This document shows positions 47,310 to 55,057 of a DNA stretch of 64,000 bases, piece after piece; the stretch's first letter is position 1; each line of letters opens with the position of its first letter. Source of the DNA: Natrinema salifodinae (GTDB taxonomy: Archaea; Halobacteriota; Halobacteria; Halobacteriales; Natrialbaceae). The notes beneath the pieces were generated by a model. That model ran no database searches, was not told where the DNA came from, and was given only the letters and a program-made list of their open reading frames with translations. The position numbers were made by a program, and so were the translations under genes. The stretch spans positions 310,001-374,000 of the forward strand of contig NZ_FOIS01000004.1 of NCBI RefSeq assembly GCF_900110455.1. The letters are read 5' to 3'.

Positions 47310-47761
47310 TGAGTCAACAGCAACTTCAGCAGCTCTCCCAGGAACTGCAAGAGATCGAACAGCAGATCGAAGCGCTACAGACGGACGTCGAGTCCACCCA
47401 GCAGGAGAAGACCGAAGTCGACGAGGCCATCGAGGCGCTCGAGACGCTCGAGACCGACTCGACCGTGCAGATGCCCCTCGGCGGCGGCGCGTACCTCCGT
47501 ACGACGATCGAGAACATCGACGAAGTGATCGTCGAACTCGGCGCCGACTACGCCGCGGAGTTCGAGGAGGACGACGCCGTCAACGCCCTCGAGAACAAGA
47601 AGGACCGGCTCGACGACCGCATCGACGAACTCAACGAGGAGATCGCCGAGCTCGAAACCGAGAGCGACGAGCTCGAGCAGCAGGCCCAGCAGCTTCAGCA
47701 GCAGGCGATGCAACAGCAGATGCAGGGGCTCGGCCAGGGCCAGCAGGAACCCGACGAGTAA
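47309..47761 (+). CDS. pfdA: Prefoldin subunit alpha
   Basis: This 150-residue subunit forms hexameric prefoldin with the beta subunit and hands unfolded proteins to the thermosome. Two long coiled-coil helices (about 2-50 and 90-135) flank a beta hairpin (VQMPLGGGAYLRTTIENIDEVIVELGADYAAE). The C-terminus is Gln/Gly-rich. It is coupled to rpl20e by a TAATG overlap and precedes ftsY. Confidence 0.95.
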   Translation: MSQQQLQQLSQELQEIEQQIEALQTDVESTQQEKTEVDEAIEALETLETDSTVQMPLGGGAYLRTTIENIDEVIVELGADYAAEFEEDDAVNALENKKDRLDDRIDELNEEIAELETESDELEQQAQQLQQQAMQQQMQGLGQGQQEPDE

Positions 47762-47774
47762 CGCGGCTGCGGTA

Positions 47775-47787
47775 CGTATCCGATACG
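47775..47787 (+). promoter_or_regulatory. Short inverted repeat at the ftsY start
   Basis: CGTATC and GATACG face each other around one C, ending two bases before the ftsY ATG. It could hinder or modulate initiation or be chance. Confidence 0.25.
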
Positions 47788-47788
47788 C

Positions 47789-49177
47789 ATGTTCGATAAT
47801 TTGAAGAAGAAGCTCGGAAGCTTCCGCGAAGACGCCGAAGAGGCCGCCGAAGAGAAGGCCGAAGCGGTCGACGAGGAAGAACTCGAAGACGAGGAACTCG
47901 AGGACGTCTCTCCCGAGGCGGAGACGGCGGATGCGGAAGCGACCGATACTACCCCCGAAACGGGGGCTGTCGAGCCGTCCGGATCGTCCGAATCGTCCGA
48001 GACGGCGGCCGCGTCGACGGCCGAGTCCGGAGTGGAGCCGGAGACGGACCCGAAAACGACGGAAGCGTCGGAAGGGGCCGCCGCGACGCAGGCCGCCGAG
48101 TCCGCGGGACAAGCGCCGGCGGACGAATCCGAACCGGACTTCCTCGGCGGCGCCGACGAATCCGAACCGGAACCGGACGAGGCTCCCGACGAAGCGACGA
48201 CCGATCCGGAAGCGGTCGACGAGGAGACGGACGGCGCGGACGACGAGGCCGAAGCGGCCGAAGCGGCGGACGCCGACGATAACTCGACCGGCTTCGGCGC
48301 CAAGGCCAAGTCCCTCGTCAAGGGGAAGTTCGTCATCGAGGAGGAGGACCTCGAGGATCCGCTGCACGAACTCGAGATGGCCCTGCTCTCGAGCGACGTC
48401 GAGATGGGCGTCGCCGAAGAGATCCTCGACAACATCCGCAACGAACTGGTCGGCGAGACGCGGACCTTCACGACCTCGACCGGCGAGGTCGTCGAGGAGG
48501 CCCTCCGCGACGCGATCTACGACGTAATCAGCGTCGGGCAGTTCGACTTTAACGAGCGGATCGCCATCGAGGACAAGCCCGTCACAATCGTCTTCACCGG
48601 CGTCAACGGCGTGGGGAAGACGACCTCGATCGCCAAGCTGAGCCGCTACTTCGAGGAGCACGGCTACTCGACGGTCATGGCCAACGGCGACACCTACCGC
48701 GCCGGCGCTAACGAGCAGATCCAGGAACACGCCGACGCGCTGGGCACGAAGTGCATCAGCCACCAGCAGGGCGGCGATCCTGCCGCGGTGCTGTACGACG
48801 CCGTCGAGTACGCCGAGGCCAACGACATCGACGTCGTCCTCGGCGATACGGCAGGTCGACTTCACACCGACGAAGGACTGATGGATCAACTCGCGAAGAT
48901 CGACCGCGTCGTCGACCCCGATATGACGCTGTTCGTCGACGAAGCGGTTGCCGGCCAGGACGCGGTCAACCGCGCCCGCGAGTTCAACGAGGCCGCCGAG
49001 GTCGACGGTGCGATCCTGACGAAGGCGGACGCCGACTCCAACGGCGGGGCCGCGATCTCGATCGCCCACGTCACCGGGAAACCGATCCTGTTCCTCGGCG
49101 TCGGACAGGGCTACGACGACATAGAACGATTCGATCCCGACGAGATGGTCGATCGGTTGCTCGACGACGAGGAGTAG
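47789..49177 (+). CDS. ftsY: Signal recognition particle receptor FtsY
   Basis: This 462-residue GTPase docks SRP-ribosome complexes at the membrane. An amphipathic N-terminal helix (MFDNLKKKLGSFRED) is followed by an acidic, low-complexity A domain of about 150 residues rich in Glu, Asp, Ala and Thr. The NG domain begins near residue 165; the P-loop is GVNGVGKTT (about 270), with DTAGRLH and TKADADSNGG. The last gene of the rpl20e-pfdA-ftsY unit; srp54, often next, is not in this window. Confidence 0.97.
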   Translation: MFDNLKKKLGSFREDAEEAAEEKAEAVDEEELEDEELEDVSPEAETADAEATDTTPETGAVEPSGSSESSETAAASTAESGVEPETDPKTTEASEGAAATQAAESAGQAPADESEPDFLGGADESEPEPDEAPDEATTDPEAVDEETDGADDEAEAAEAADADDNSTGFGAKAKSLVKGKFVIEEEDLEDPLHELEMALLSSDVEMGVAEEILDNIRNELVGETRTFTTSTGEVVEEALRDAIYDVISVGQFDFNERIAIEDKPVTIVFTGVNGVGKTTSIAKLSRYFEEHGYSTVMANGDTYRAGANEQIQEHADALGTKCISHQQGGDPAAVLYDAVEYAEANDIDVVLGDTAGRLHTDEGLMDQLAKIDRVVDPDMTLFVDEAVAGQDAVNRAREFNEAAEVDGAILTKADADSNGGAAISIAHVTGKPILFLGVGQGYDDIERFDPDEMVDRLLDDEE

Positions 49178-49243
49178 CGATCACGCCGCTCCCGAGCGGT
49201 AGTTCGAGGCGGTACCGTCAGTCGACCACCATTTCAGAAGACA

Positions 49244-49251
49244 CTTATTTT
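49244..49251 (+). promoter_or_regulatory. Candidate TATA-like box for the gene at 49271
   Basis: CTTATTTT lies 20-27 bases before the ATG. Spacing is a little short, but the match is good. Confidence 0.45.
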
Positions 49252-49270
49252 ACGTCTGAAAGGTTAGTGT

Positions 49271-49930
49271 ATGAGCCGTCCTCGTTCTCGGCGTGCCCTC
49301 CTCGCGTCGGTCGCGACGACCGCGGCGGCCACGACCGGCGGATTCGAGTATCCCGCTGGCGGGACGAGCAGATCGTCGCTCCGTTTCGAAATCGTTCCCG
49401 CGGACCGGTACGAGTGCGATGCCGTCGACCGACCGGAACCGGAACCGACAGCCGATGACGATGCGCTCGACCCACAGGCGTACCCGGCACCGCCGTCGGC
49501 GACCGGGACCGACGAGAATCGCACGCCGTCGGCCTGGTCATCGTCGGCACCGTCGCCATCACCAGGCGCATCGTCGTCGTCGCCGACGACCGTCAGCCAG
49601 TACGTCGTCGACTTCGAGCGAGCGTATCGGCAGAACGCCTTTCTCGTCCGGTTCGGATCGATGGCCGGGACCGTCGACCTTCGGCTCACGGACCGTCGGC
49701 TCTCGACAGTCACCACCGGGGACGAGAGAACCGCCGTTCTGGTCGCACTCTGTTACGATCTGACGACCGGGACGCGACAGTCGGCGCCGACGACCGAGTG
49801 GGACATCCGCGTCACCTACTACGTCGACGAACGCATCGTCCTCCGGGCCCAGTACGACGGGCTCGCACAGGAGCCGGCGTTCGATCCCGACCCCCGGACA
49901 CAGGGTGAGCTCGTCGCCTGTTTCGAGTGA
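49271..49930 (+). CDS. Predicted exported protein of unknown function
   Basis: This 219-residue protein opens with an export-signal-like segment (RSRRALLASVATTAAATTG) carrying RR in the Tat style but no lipobox cysteine. A Ser/Pro/Ala-rich linker (about 50-110) follows, then a compact C-terminal domain (about 115-219) with alternating strands (DLRLTDRRLSTVTTGDERTAVLVALCYDLT and EWDIRVTYYVDERIVLRAQYD). I recognise no family. The linker suggests a surface-exposed, possibly glycosylated stalk. It is flanked by ftsY and nirA, which give no functional hint. Confidence 0.6.
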   Translation: MSRPRSRRALLASVATTAAATTGGFEYPAGGTSRSSLRFEIVPADRYECDAVDRPEPEPTADDDALDPQAYPAPPSATGTDENRTPSAWSSSAPSPSPGASSSSPTTVSQYVVDFERAYRQNAFLVRFGSMAGTVDLRLTDRRLSTVTTGDERTAVLVALCYDLTTGTRQSAPTTEWDIRVTYYVDERIVLRAQYDGLAQEPAFDPDPRTQGELVACFE

Positions 49931-50238
49931 ACGGGCGCAGAGATACCGATCGACAGGCCACACTGTATCGGTATCATTTGCCGCCATCCACGACGCGGTC
50001 GGGAAGCGAATCGTTCTCATTCGGCGCATTCCGTCGTGGGACCGGTGGTCTCCGATCATCCCTGTCACCAGTAGCCGAACAATGGGGCAATATTTACTGG
50101 TGAAAACGACCCTCGTCATGATTCGCCGAGTTACGGAGGGGTATACGTATGGGATGACATTACCCGCTCAACAATGATCCTTCAAGACAGTACGACGATC
50201 CGAGAGCCGACCGGCACCGCTCGGCGGTGGTGGTTCGC
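49931..50238. other. Gene-free stretch upstream of nirA
   Basis: About 308 bases before nirA contain no supported gene. AT-rich promoter-like sites occur at 50093-50100 (ATATTTAC) and around 50142-50150 (GTATACGTA), either of which would give nirA a leader of roughly 65-115 bases, so control in the leader is possible. Confidence 0.5.
50093..50100 (+). promoter_or_regulatory. Candidate TATA-like box for nirA-frhB operon
   Basis: ATATTTAC is the best promoter-box match before nirA. It predicts transcription from about 50125 and a leader of about 115 bases. A second candidate sits near 50142. Confidence 0.35.
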
Positions 50239-52029
50239 GTGAACACAGTCGAGCAACACAAACAGGAGAAACATCCCCTCGACGTCGTCGAGGACGTCTA
50301 CGACTACGCCGACGAGCAGCTGAGCTTCGAGGAGATCGAAGAGCGCGCCGGCGGCGGCGAGTGGGAACGCCTGAAGTGGGCCGGCATGTACGCCCAGAAG
50401 CAGGAGGGCTACTTCATGATCCGGACCAAGGTCCCGGGCGGCTATCTGACGCCCGAGCAGGCCGAGGTCATCGGCGAGTGCGCCACCGACTACGCCGTCG
50501 CCCCCGAGGAGTACGGCGGCGAAGAGCAGAACGATCTCTGGGGAGACGCCTTCCTCGATATTACGACCCGCCAGGACATCCAGAAACACTGGGTCGAGGT
50601 CGAGGACATCCCCGAGATGTGGGAGCGCTACGACGAGGTCGGCCTGACGACGGTCCAGGGCTGCGGTGACTCGGCCCGGAACGTCCTCGGATGCCCCGCG
50701 GCCGGCCTCGACGACCACGAGTGTTTCAACGCGCAGCCGGTCATCGAAGCCGTCTCCGACTACTTCACCGAGAACCGCGAGTACGCCAACCTCCCGCGGA
50801 AGTTCAAGATCACGATCACGGGCTGTCGCCACGACTGCGCGCAGTCCCAGATCAACGACGTCGGGCTCGTCCCGGCGAAGAAGGTGGTCGGCGTCTCCGG
50901 CTCCGCCGGAGACTCGTCGGACGAGTCCGACGGTGGTCAGCAGCTCTACGGGTTCCACGTCCGCGTCGGCGGCGGCCTCTCCGACGGCCCGCGGATGGGC
51001 TCGCAGCTCGATGTCTTCGTCAAACCCGAGGACGCCGTCGAGGTCTGCCGCGCCATCGCCCAGACGTTCAAGGAACTGGGCGACCGCAACAACCGCGGCG
51101 TCTGCCGGATGCGCTACCTCGTCGAGCAGATGGGCCCCGAGAAATTCGAGGAAGCGGTCCGTGACCGCTGTACCGTCGACCTGCCCGAGAGCGGCCAGGA
51201 CCTGACCGTCGGCTACCAGGGCGACCACGTTGGCGTCCACGACCAGAAGCAGAACGGCCTGAAGTACGTCGGCTTCAACGTCATCGCCGGCCGCATGGGC
51301 GGCGACGAGTTCGCCGCGGCCGCCCGCGCGGCGAAGAAGTACGGCACCGAGGACGCCTCGATCCGCCTGGCGACCGATCAAAACTTCCTGATCACCCACA
51401 TCCCCGAGGAGAACGTCGACGACCTCCTCGCGGAACCGTTCGCCCAGGAGTACAGCCCCGATCCGGGGCCGTTCTCCCGGGGTGCGGTCGGCTGTACGGG
51501 CAACGAGTTCTGTAACTACGCCATCATCGAGACGAAAAAGCGCACCAAGCGCTGGGCCCGCGAACTCGACGATCGCATCGACGTGCCCGACGACATCGAG
51601 GCCATCCGGATGCACATGTCCGGCTGCTCGGCCTCCTGCGCCCAGCCCCAGATCGCCGATATCGGCTTCCGCGGTGAGACTGTCAAACTTGAGGACGGCG
51701 AGGCGCAACGCGCCTCGGATGCGAGCGGGCAACGCCCGCAAGCGGAGAACAGCACCAACGCCGAGGGTGACAATATCGTCGAGGGCATGGACTTCGGCCT
51801 CGGCGGCTCGCTGGGTGCGGACAACGAGTTCTTGGACTGGGTCGAGAACGCCGTTCCCGCCGACGCCGTGATCCCGGCGCTCGAACAGCTGTTCGAGGCC
51901 TACGCCGAGGACCGCGAGGACGGCGAGAAGTTCTACCAGTGGTGTCGCCGCGTCGACAACGACCGGCTGCGGACGGTCATGCAACGGGCCGAGGCCCCCG
52001 TTTCGCGAGGTGTTGCCCATGGGGACTGA
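50239..52029 (+). CDS. nirA: Siroheme/[4Fe-4S] nitrite or sulfite reductase (NirA family)
   Basis: This 596-residue assimilatory reductase performs six-electron reduction of nitrite or sulfite. The siroheme-[4Fe-4S] ligands are C419 and C425 (GCTGNEFC) and C463 and C467 (GCSASCAQ). The N-terminal half carries TGCRHDCAQSQINDVGLVP and the repeat HVRVGGGLSDGPRMGS. Two low-complexity insertions, about residues 219-233 and 485-510, interrupt otherwise conserved segments and are encoded by paired inverted repeats. The start is GTG at 50239 (NTVEQHKQEKHPLDV); in-frame GTGs at 50227 and 50230 are alternatives. It overlaps an FrhB-like gene by 11 bases. Nitrite versus sulfite cannot be decided from sequence. 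Confidence 0.9.
   Translation: MNTVEQHKQEKHPLDVVEDVYDYADEQLSFEEIEERAGGGEWERLKWAGMYAQKQEGYFMIRTKVPGGYLTPEQAEVIGECATDYAVAPEEYGGEEQNDLWGDAFLDITTRQDIQKHWVEVEDIPEMWERYDEVGLTTVQGCGDSARNVLGCPAAGLDDHECFNAQPVIEAVSDYFTENREYANLPRKFKITITGCRHDCAQSQINDVGLVPAKKVVGVSGSAGDSSDESDGGQQLYGFHVRVGGGLSDGPRMGSQLDVFVKPEDAVEVCRAIAQTFKELGDRNNRGVCRMRYLVEQMGPEKFEEAVRDRCTVDLPESGQDLTVGYQGDHVGVHDQKQNGLKYVGFNVIAGRMGGDEFAAAARAAKKYGTEDASIRLATDQNFLITHIPEENVDDLLAEPFAQEYSPDPGPFSRGAVGCTGNEFCNYAIIETKKRTKRWARELDDRIDVPDDIEAIRMHMSGCSASCAQPQIADIGFRGETVKLEDGEAQRASDASGQRPQAENSTNAEGDNIVEGMDFGLGGSLGADNEFLDWVENAVPADAVIPALEQLFEAYAEDREDGEKFYQWCRRVDNDRLRTVMQRAEAPVSRGVAHGD
50893..50932 (+). repeat. Twin inverted repeats inside nirA, site A
   Basis: The first hairpin has 9-bp arms 50893-50901 (GTCTCCGGC) and 50905-50913 with a TCC loop. 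The second has arms 50915-50922 (CGTCGGAC) and 50925-50932. Both are perfect. GGTGGTC occurs just before (50883-50889) and after (50932-50938), 49 bases apart. The encoded VSGSAGDSSDESDGG looks like an extra loop absent from usual NirA proteins. Confidence 0.65.
51699..51739 (+). repeat. Twin inverted repeats inside nirA, site B
   Basis: The first hairpin has 8-bp arms 51699-51706 (CGAGGCGC) and 51710-51717 around AAC. The second has 6-bp arms 51725-51730 (GCGGGC) and 51734-51739, also around AAC. The encoded stretch GEAQRASDASGQRPQAENST is unlike the short turn normally found here. No clear flanking direct repeat was found. Confidence 0.65.
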
Positions 52030-53620
52030 CGGCGACGAGCGCGACGAGCGCGCGTTCCCGCACGTTCCTGACTCCGATGACGATGACGACGCCGTCATCG
52101 TCCCCGATGCGGGCAGCGAGGCGCCGCGGTCGCGCGACGGGACGGACCACGCCCGAGAGGGTGCGATCCGCACCGACGGCGGTAGCGGGGACGGCTGCTC
52201 GCCCGATACCTGCACCTGCGGCGAGAAAACGCAGGCGACGCCGGACGCGGACCACCGCGTCGCCACCGACGGCGCCGGCGTCGCCAACGTCGACGAGCAG
52301 GGCGAACTCGGCGACATTGAGTTCACCGAGCCCGCGGAGGGCGTCAGTCAGGACGTCTACGACGACGCGCCGGACACTCGCGTCGGCATCCCGGAGGGCG
52401 TCGACCTCGACACGCCGGAGTACTCCATCCGGTCGCAGATGAACGACATCGAGACGCCAGACGAGAAGACCTGGTTCATGGAACTGGACGAGGCCGTCAT
52501 CGACGAGGGTCGGTGCATTCAGTGCGGGACTTGCGTCGCCGCCTGTCCCTCGGACTCGATCGGCGTCGGCGACGACGGGCACCCGAAGCTCGTCAAGATG
52601 TGTACCGGCTGTTCGATGTGTTGGGACTTCTGTCCCCGCGGCGGCCTCCGGTACGAGCGCCAGTGGAAGATCACCGGCGGCGAGGACAACGTCAAGGGCG
52701 CCGGCGACCCGATCACGGAGTTCTCCGCGAAGGTCGACGACGACTGGACCGACGGCGCCCAGGACGGCGGCGTCGTCACGGGCGTCCTCGCGACGCTGCT
52801 CGAGGAAGGCGAGATCGACGGCGCGCTCATCGCGACCGAGAGCGACGAGGAACCCTGGAAGGCCGAGAGCTTCCTCGCGACGACCGAGGAGGAACTCATC
52901 GAGAACGCCGGCACCGTCTACAACCAGACGCTCGCGCTGGGTAACCTCGACCTGAAGCAGTGGGAGCACAAGCTCCCCGACGAAGACTGGGACGACATCT
53001 CGCTGGCCCTGGTCGGCACGCCCTGCGAGATCGAGGGCGTCCGCGCCCTGCAGGACTTCGAGTGGGACTACCAGGCCCAGAACGAGGGCATCCGGGCGGT
53101 CGACTACACGATCTCCCTGATGTGTACGAAGAACTTCAACTACTACAGCCTCATGGGCGAGCAACTCGAGGAGAAGCGGAACATCTCGCCGGCCGAGATC
53201 GGCAAGATGGACGTCCTCCACGGCAAGATGATGGTCTACGACCACGACGGGGAGATGATCTTAGAGGAGGACGTCGAGAACTTCCACGACGCCGCCCTCA
53301 AGGGCTGTGACGAGTGCGCCGACTTCACCGGCTTCTGTTCGGACATCACGGTCGGCTCCGTCGGCTCTTCCGACGAGTACTCCAGCGTCATCATCCGCAC
53401 CGAACAGGGGATGAATGCCTGGGAGCTGACCGAACCCAAACTCGACTACCACGACTTAGAGGACCGCTCGGCGATCGGCAAGCTCCAGGGCTGGGATAAG
53501 AAGAAGGCCTTCGAGAGCCTCGAACGGCCCTTCGACCCCGACGCGCCGCGCTTTATCGACTATACCGACCACGCCGAGAACTACGGCACCGCGATGAACC
53601 CCCACGATCAGGGGCACTGA
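52019..53620 (+). CDS. FrhB-like F420/flavin iron-sulfur oxidoreductase
   Basis: This 533-residue protein belongs to the coenzyme F420 hydrogenase/dehydrogenase beta-subunit family. A 2x[4Fe-4S] ferredoxin domain has C166-C169-C172-C176 and C195-C198-C201-C205. The FrhB domain follows (about 220-500), with LVGTPCEIEGVRALQ and CDECADFTGFCSDITVGSVG (from C430), where FAD, F420 and a further cluster bind in relatives. The N-terminal 140 residues are an acidic extension with an extra CSPDTCTC cluster (C60, C65, C67). Its ATG lies inside nirA, indicating translational coupling. It likely passes electrons, perhaps from F420H2, to NirA. Confidence 0.88.
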   Translation: MGTDGDERDERAFPHVPDSDDDDDAVIVPDAGSEAPRSRDGTDHAREGAIRTDGGSGDGCSPDTCTCGEKTQATPDADHRVATDGAGVANVDEQGELGDIEFTEPAEGVSQDVYDDAPDTRVGIPEGVDLDTPEYSIRSQMNDIETPDEKTWFMELDEAVIDEGRCIQCGTCVAACPSDSIGVGDDGHPKLVKMCTGCSMCWDFCPRGGLRYERQWKITGGEDNVKGAGDPITEFSAKVDDDWTDGAQDGGVVTGVLATLLEEGEIDGALIATESDEEPWKAESFLATTEEELIENAGTVYNQTLALGNLDLKQWEHKLPDEDWDDISLALVGTPCEIEGVRALQDFEWDYQAQNEGIRAVDYTISLMCTKNFNYYSLMGEQLEEKRNISPAEIGKMDVLHGKMMVYDHDGEMILEEDVENFHDAALKGCDECADFTGFCSDITVGSVGSSDEYSSVIIRTEQGMNAWELTEPKLDYHDLEDRSAIGKLQGWDKKKAFESLERPFDPDAPRFIDYTDHAENYGTAMNPHDQGH

Positions 53621-53681
53621 GGTCGGCAATAGTCACGCCGCTCGTTTTCGCCAGGCGTACTCTCGAACGCGGCCAGGGCTC

Positions 53682-54641
53682 TCACAGTACCAGGCCGGAC
53701 TGCAAGATCGCGATCAGGACGGTGAGCGCCGGGACCGCGAGCAGCGTCGTGAGAAACACGCACGTCGAGACGTACTCGGAGACGAGCACGCCGTCAGAGC
53801 GGGCGCCCCCGGCGAACTCGATGACGAGGATCAGCGGCGTCACCGCGGCCGGCATGGCCGTCTCGAGGACGAATACGCGCGCGACGGTCGGATCCTGAAA
53901 CCCCAACGCGAGCGCGACCCCGAGACCGACGATCGGGGCGACGGCCATCTTGAGCGCCGTCGCGGGCCAGGCGCGTGAGACCGCCGAGGCGGTGTCGGTG
54001 CGCGCGAGCTGGATCCCGAGGATGAGCAGCATCAGCGGGATCGACGCGTCGCCGACGAGTTGGAGCGTCTCCATGGCCGCCGAGTCCGCGGGCGGGACCA
54101 GGCCCAGCGCTCGCACGACCAGGGCGGCGACGACGGCGTAGGCCAGCGGGATGTAGAACACCCGACGGACGCCCTCGAAGCCGGCGGAACCGCTGCTTCG
54201 GGAGGCGATGTAGACGCCGAGAGTGTACATCAGCACGGACTGGACCGAGAGGAAGAGGACGGCCGTCTGGCGGCCGACCTCGCCGAACGCGAAGTCGGAG
54301 ACGGGGATGCCGAGGTTCCCCGAGTTGCAGAAGATCGCGACGAGGACCAGGCCGCTCAACGCCGGTTCGCGCTCGCCGACGGTGCGGCCGGCGAGTTCGG
54401 CGATGCCCCACATCGCTGCCGTGAAAACGACGATGCCACCGGTGACTCGCAGGAGCGTCGACGCCGGCAGTTCGGTAACGGCGAGGCTGTGAAACACCAG
54501 TGCGGGCGCGAGCACGTAGACGACGGCCGTGTTGAGCGGCTCCGGGTCGATGTCCTTGACGGCGGCCAGAACGTAGCCGACGCCGGCGATCGCGACGATC
54601 GGACCGACCGCGGAGGCGAAGATACCGAACAGATCGGCCAT
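53682..54641 (-). CDS. AEC family (auxin efflux carrier-like) transporter
   Basis: This 319-residue membrane protein has about ten hydrophobic helices in two groups of five around a central hydrophilic loop. FCNSGNLGIPVSDFAFGE in the fourth helix region is the NxGxxGxP-like motif of AEC transporters, and LILGIQLAR and TPLILVIEFAGG also fit. AEC members export small carboxylates or other anions; the substrate is unknown. It converges with the FrhB-like gene with about 60 bases between. Confidence 0.9.
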   Translation of the reverse strand: MADLFGIFASAVGPIVAIAGVGYVLAAVKDIDPEPLNTAVVYVLAPALVFHSLAVTELPASTLLRVTGGIVVFTAAMWGIAELAGRTVGEREPALSGLVLVAIFCNSGNLGIPVSDFAFGEVGRQTAVLFLSVQSVLMYTLGVYIASRSSGSAGFEGVRRVFYIPLAYAVVAALVVRALGLVPPADSAAMETLQLVGDASIPLMLLILGIQLARTDTASAVSRAWPATALKMAVAPIVGLGVALALGFQDPTVARVFVLETAMPAAVTPLILVIEFAGGARSDGVLVSEYVSTCVFLTTLLAVPALTVLIAILQSGLVL

Positions 54642-55057
54642 CTGTCAGCGGTCGCCCCCTCGGTCCCGTGACGGCGATCGACTCGAGACGCTCATCGTCC
54701 GAGCAACGGTCGTGCGCTGCATTCTACGCGGAGATACGTTTCCAGACCACCATGGGAATTGCGGTCACGGCATCTGATGGCACGCTCTCGCCGCCGTCGG
54801 ACTTTAAGTGCTTCTGGTCACAAAGTGGAGCTATGACGGGAAGTCGTCGTCCTCCTCGAGTGTTTAATTCGGATAGCGGCAGTACGGGGTTGTCTTCCCG
54901 TGCGAACGATTAACAGGATGACTAACGTGACGATTGCTGCCATTCGACTGTACGGTTCGGATTTCAGTGACGCACTATCGGGTACGAGGCGGTCGTCCCG
55001 AATGTTGCAGCGACCGTTTCAGCGGACTTATTTTGCGGGCCGGAAACACACGGCCGT
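54642..55057. other. Gene-free stretch between AEC transporter and GNAT genes
   Basis: About 415 bases hold no convincing gene. Short open frames in the middle lack codon bias and a promoter. The right end carries the acetyltransferase promoter box. Confidence 0.55.
55026..55034 (+). promoter_or_regulatory. TATA-like box for the GNAT gene
   Basis: ACTTATTTT lies 24-32 bases before the ATG at 55058, a good leaderless-promoter match. Confidence 0.6.

Noticed and set aside
49905-50177. 90-codon open frame upstream of nirA
   Set aside because: It overlaps the end of the preceding gene in another frame, runs through promoter-like AT-rich DNA and has no codon bias.
52079-52102. Perfect 10-bp inverted repeat near the start of the FrhB-like gene
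   Set aside because: It encodes a run of Asp followed by Val-Ile-Val. GAC and GTC are reverse complements, so this arises directly from the amino acids. It has no partner hairpin, no direct repeat and normal codon use.
50182-52326. Long open frame (714 codons) on the - strand opposite nirA
   Set aside because: Same mirror effect. Its Val/Leu/Asp-rich composition and lack of any motif mark it as a shadow; nirA's siroheme motifs fix the true strand.
54668-54913. 81-codon open frame between the AEC transporter and GNAT genes
   Set aside because: It lacks haloarchaeal codon bias and any motif or promoter, and its product is Ser/Arg-rich.
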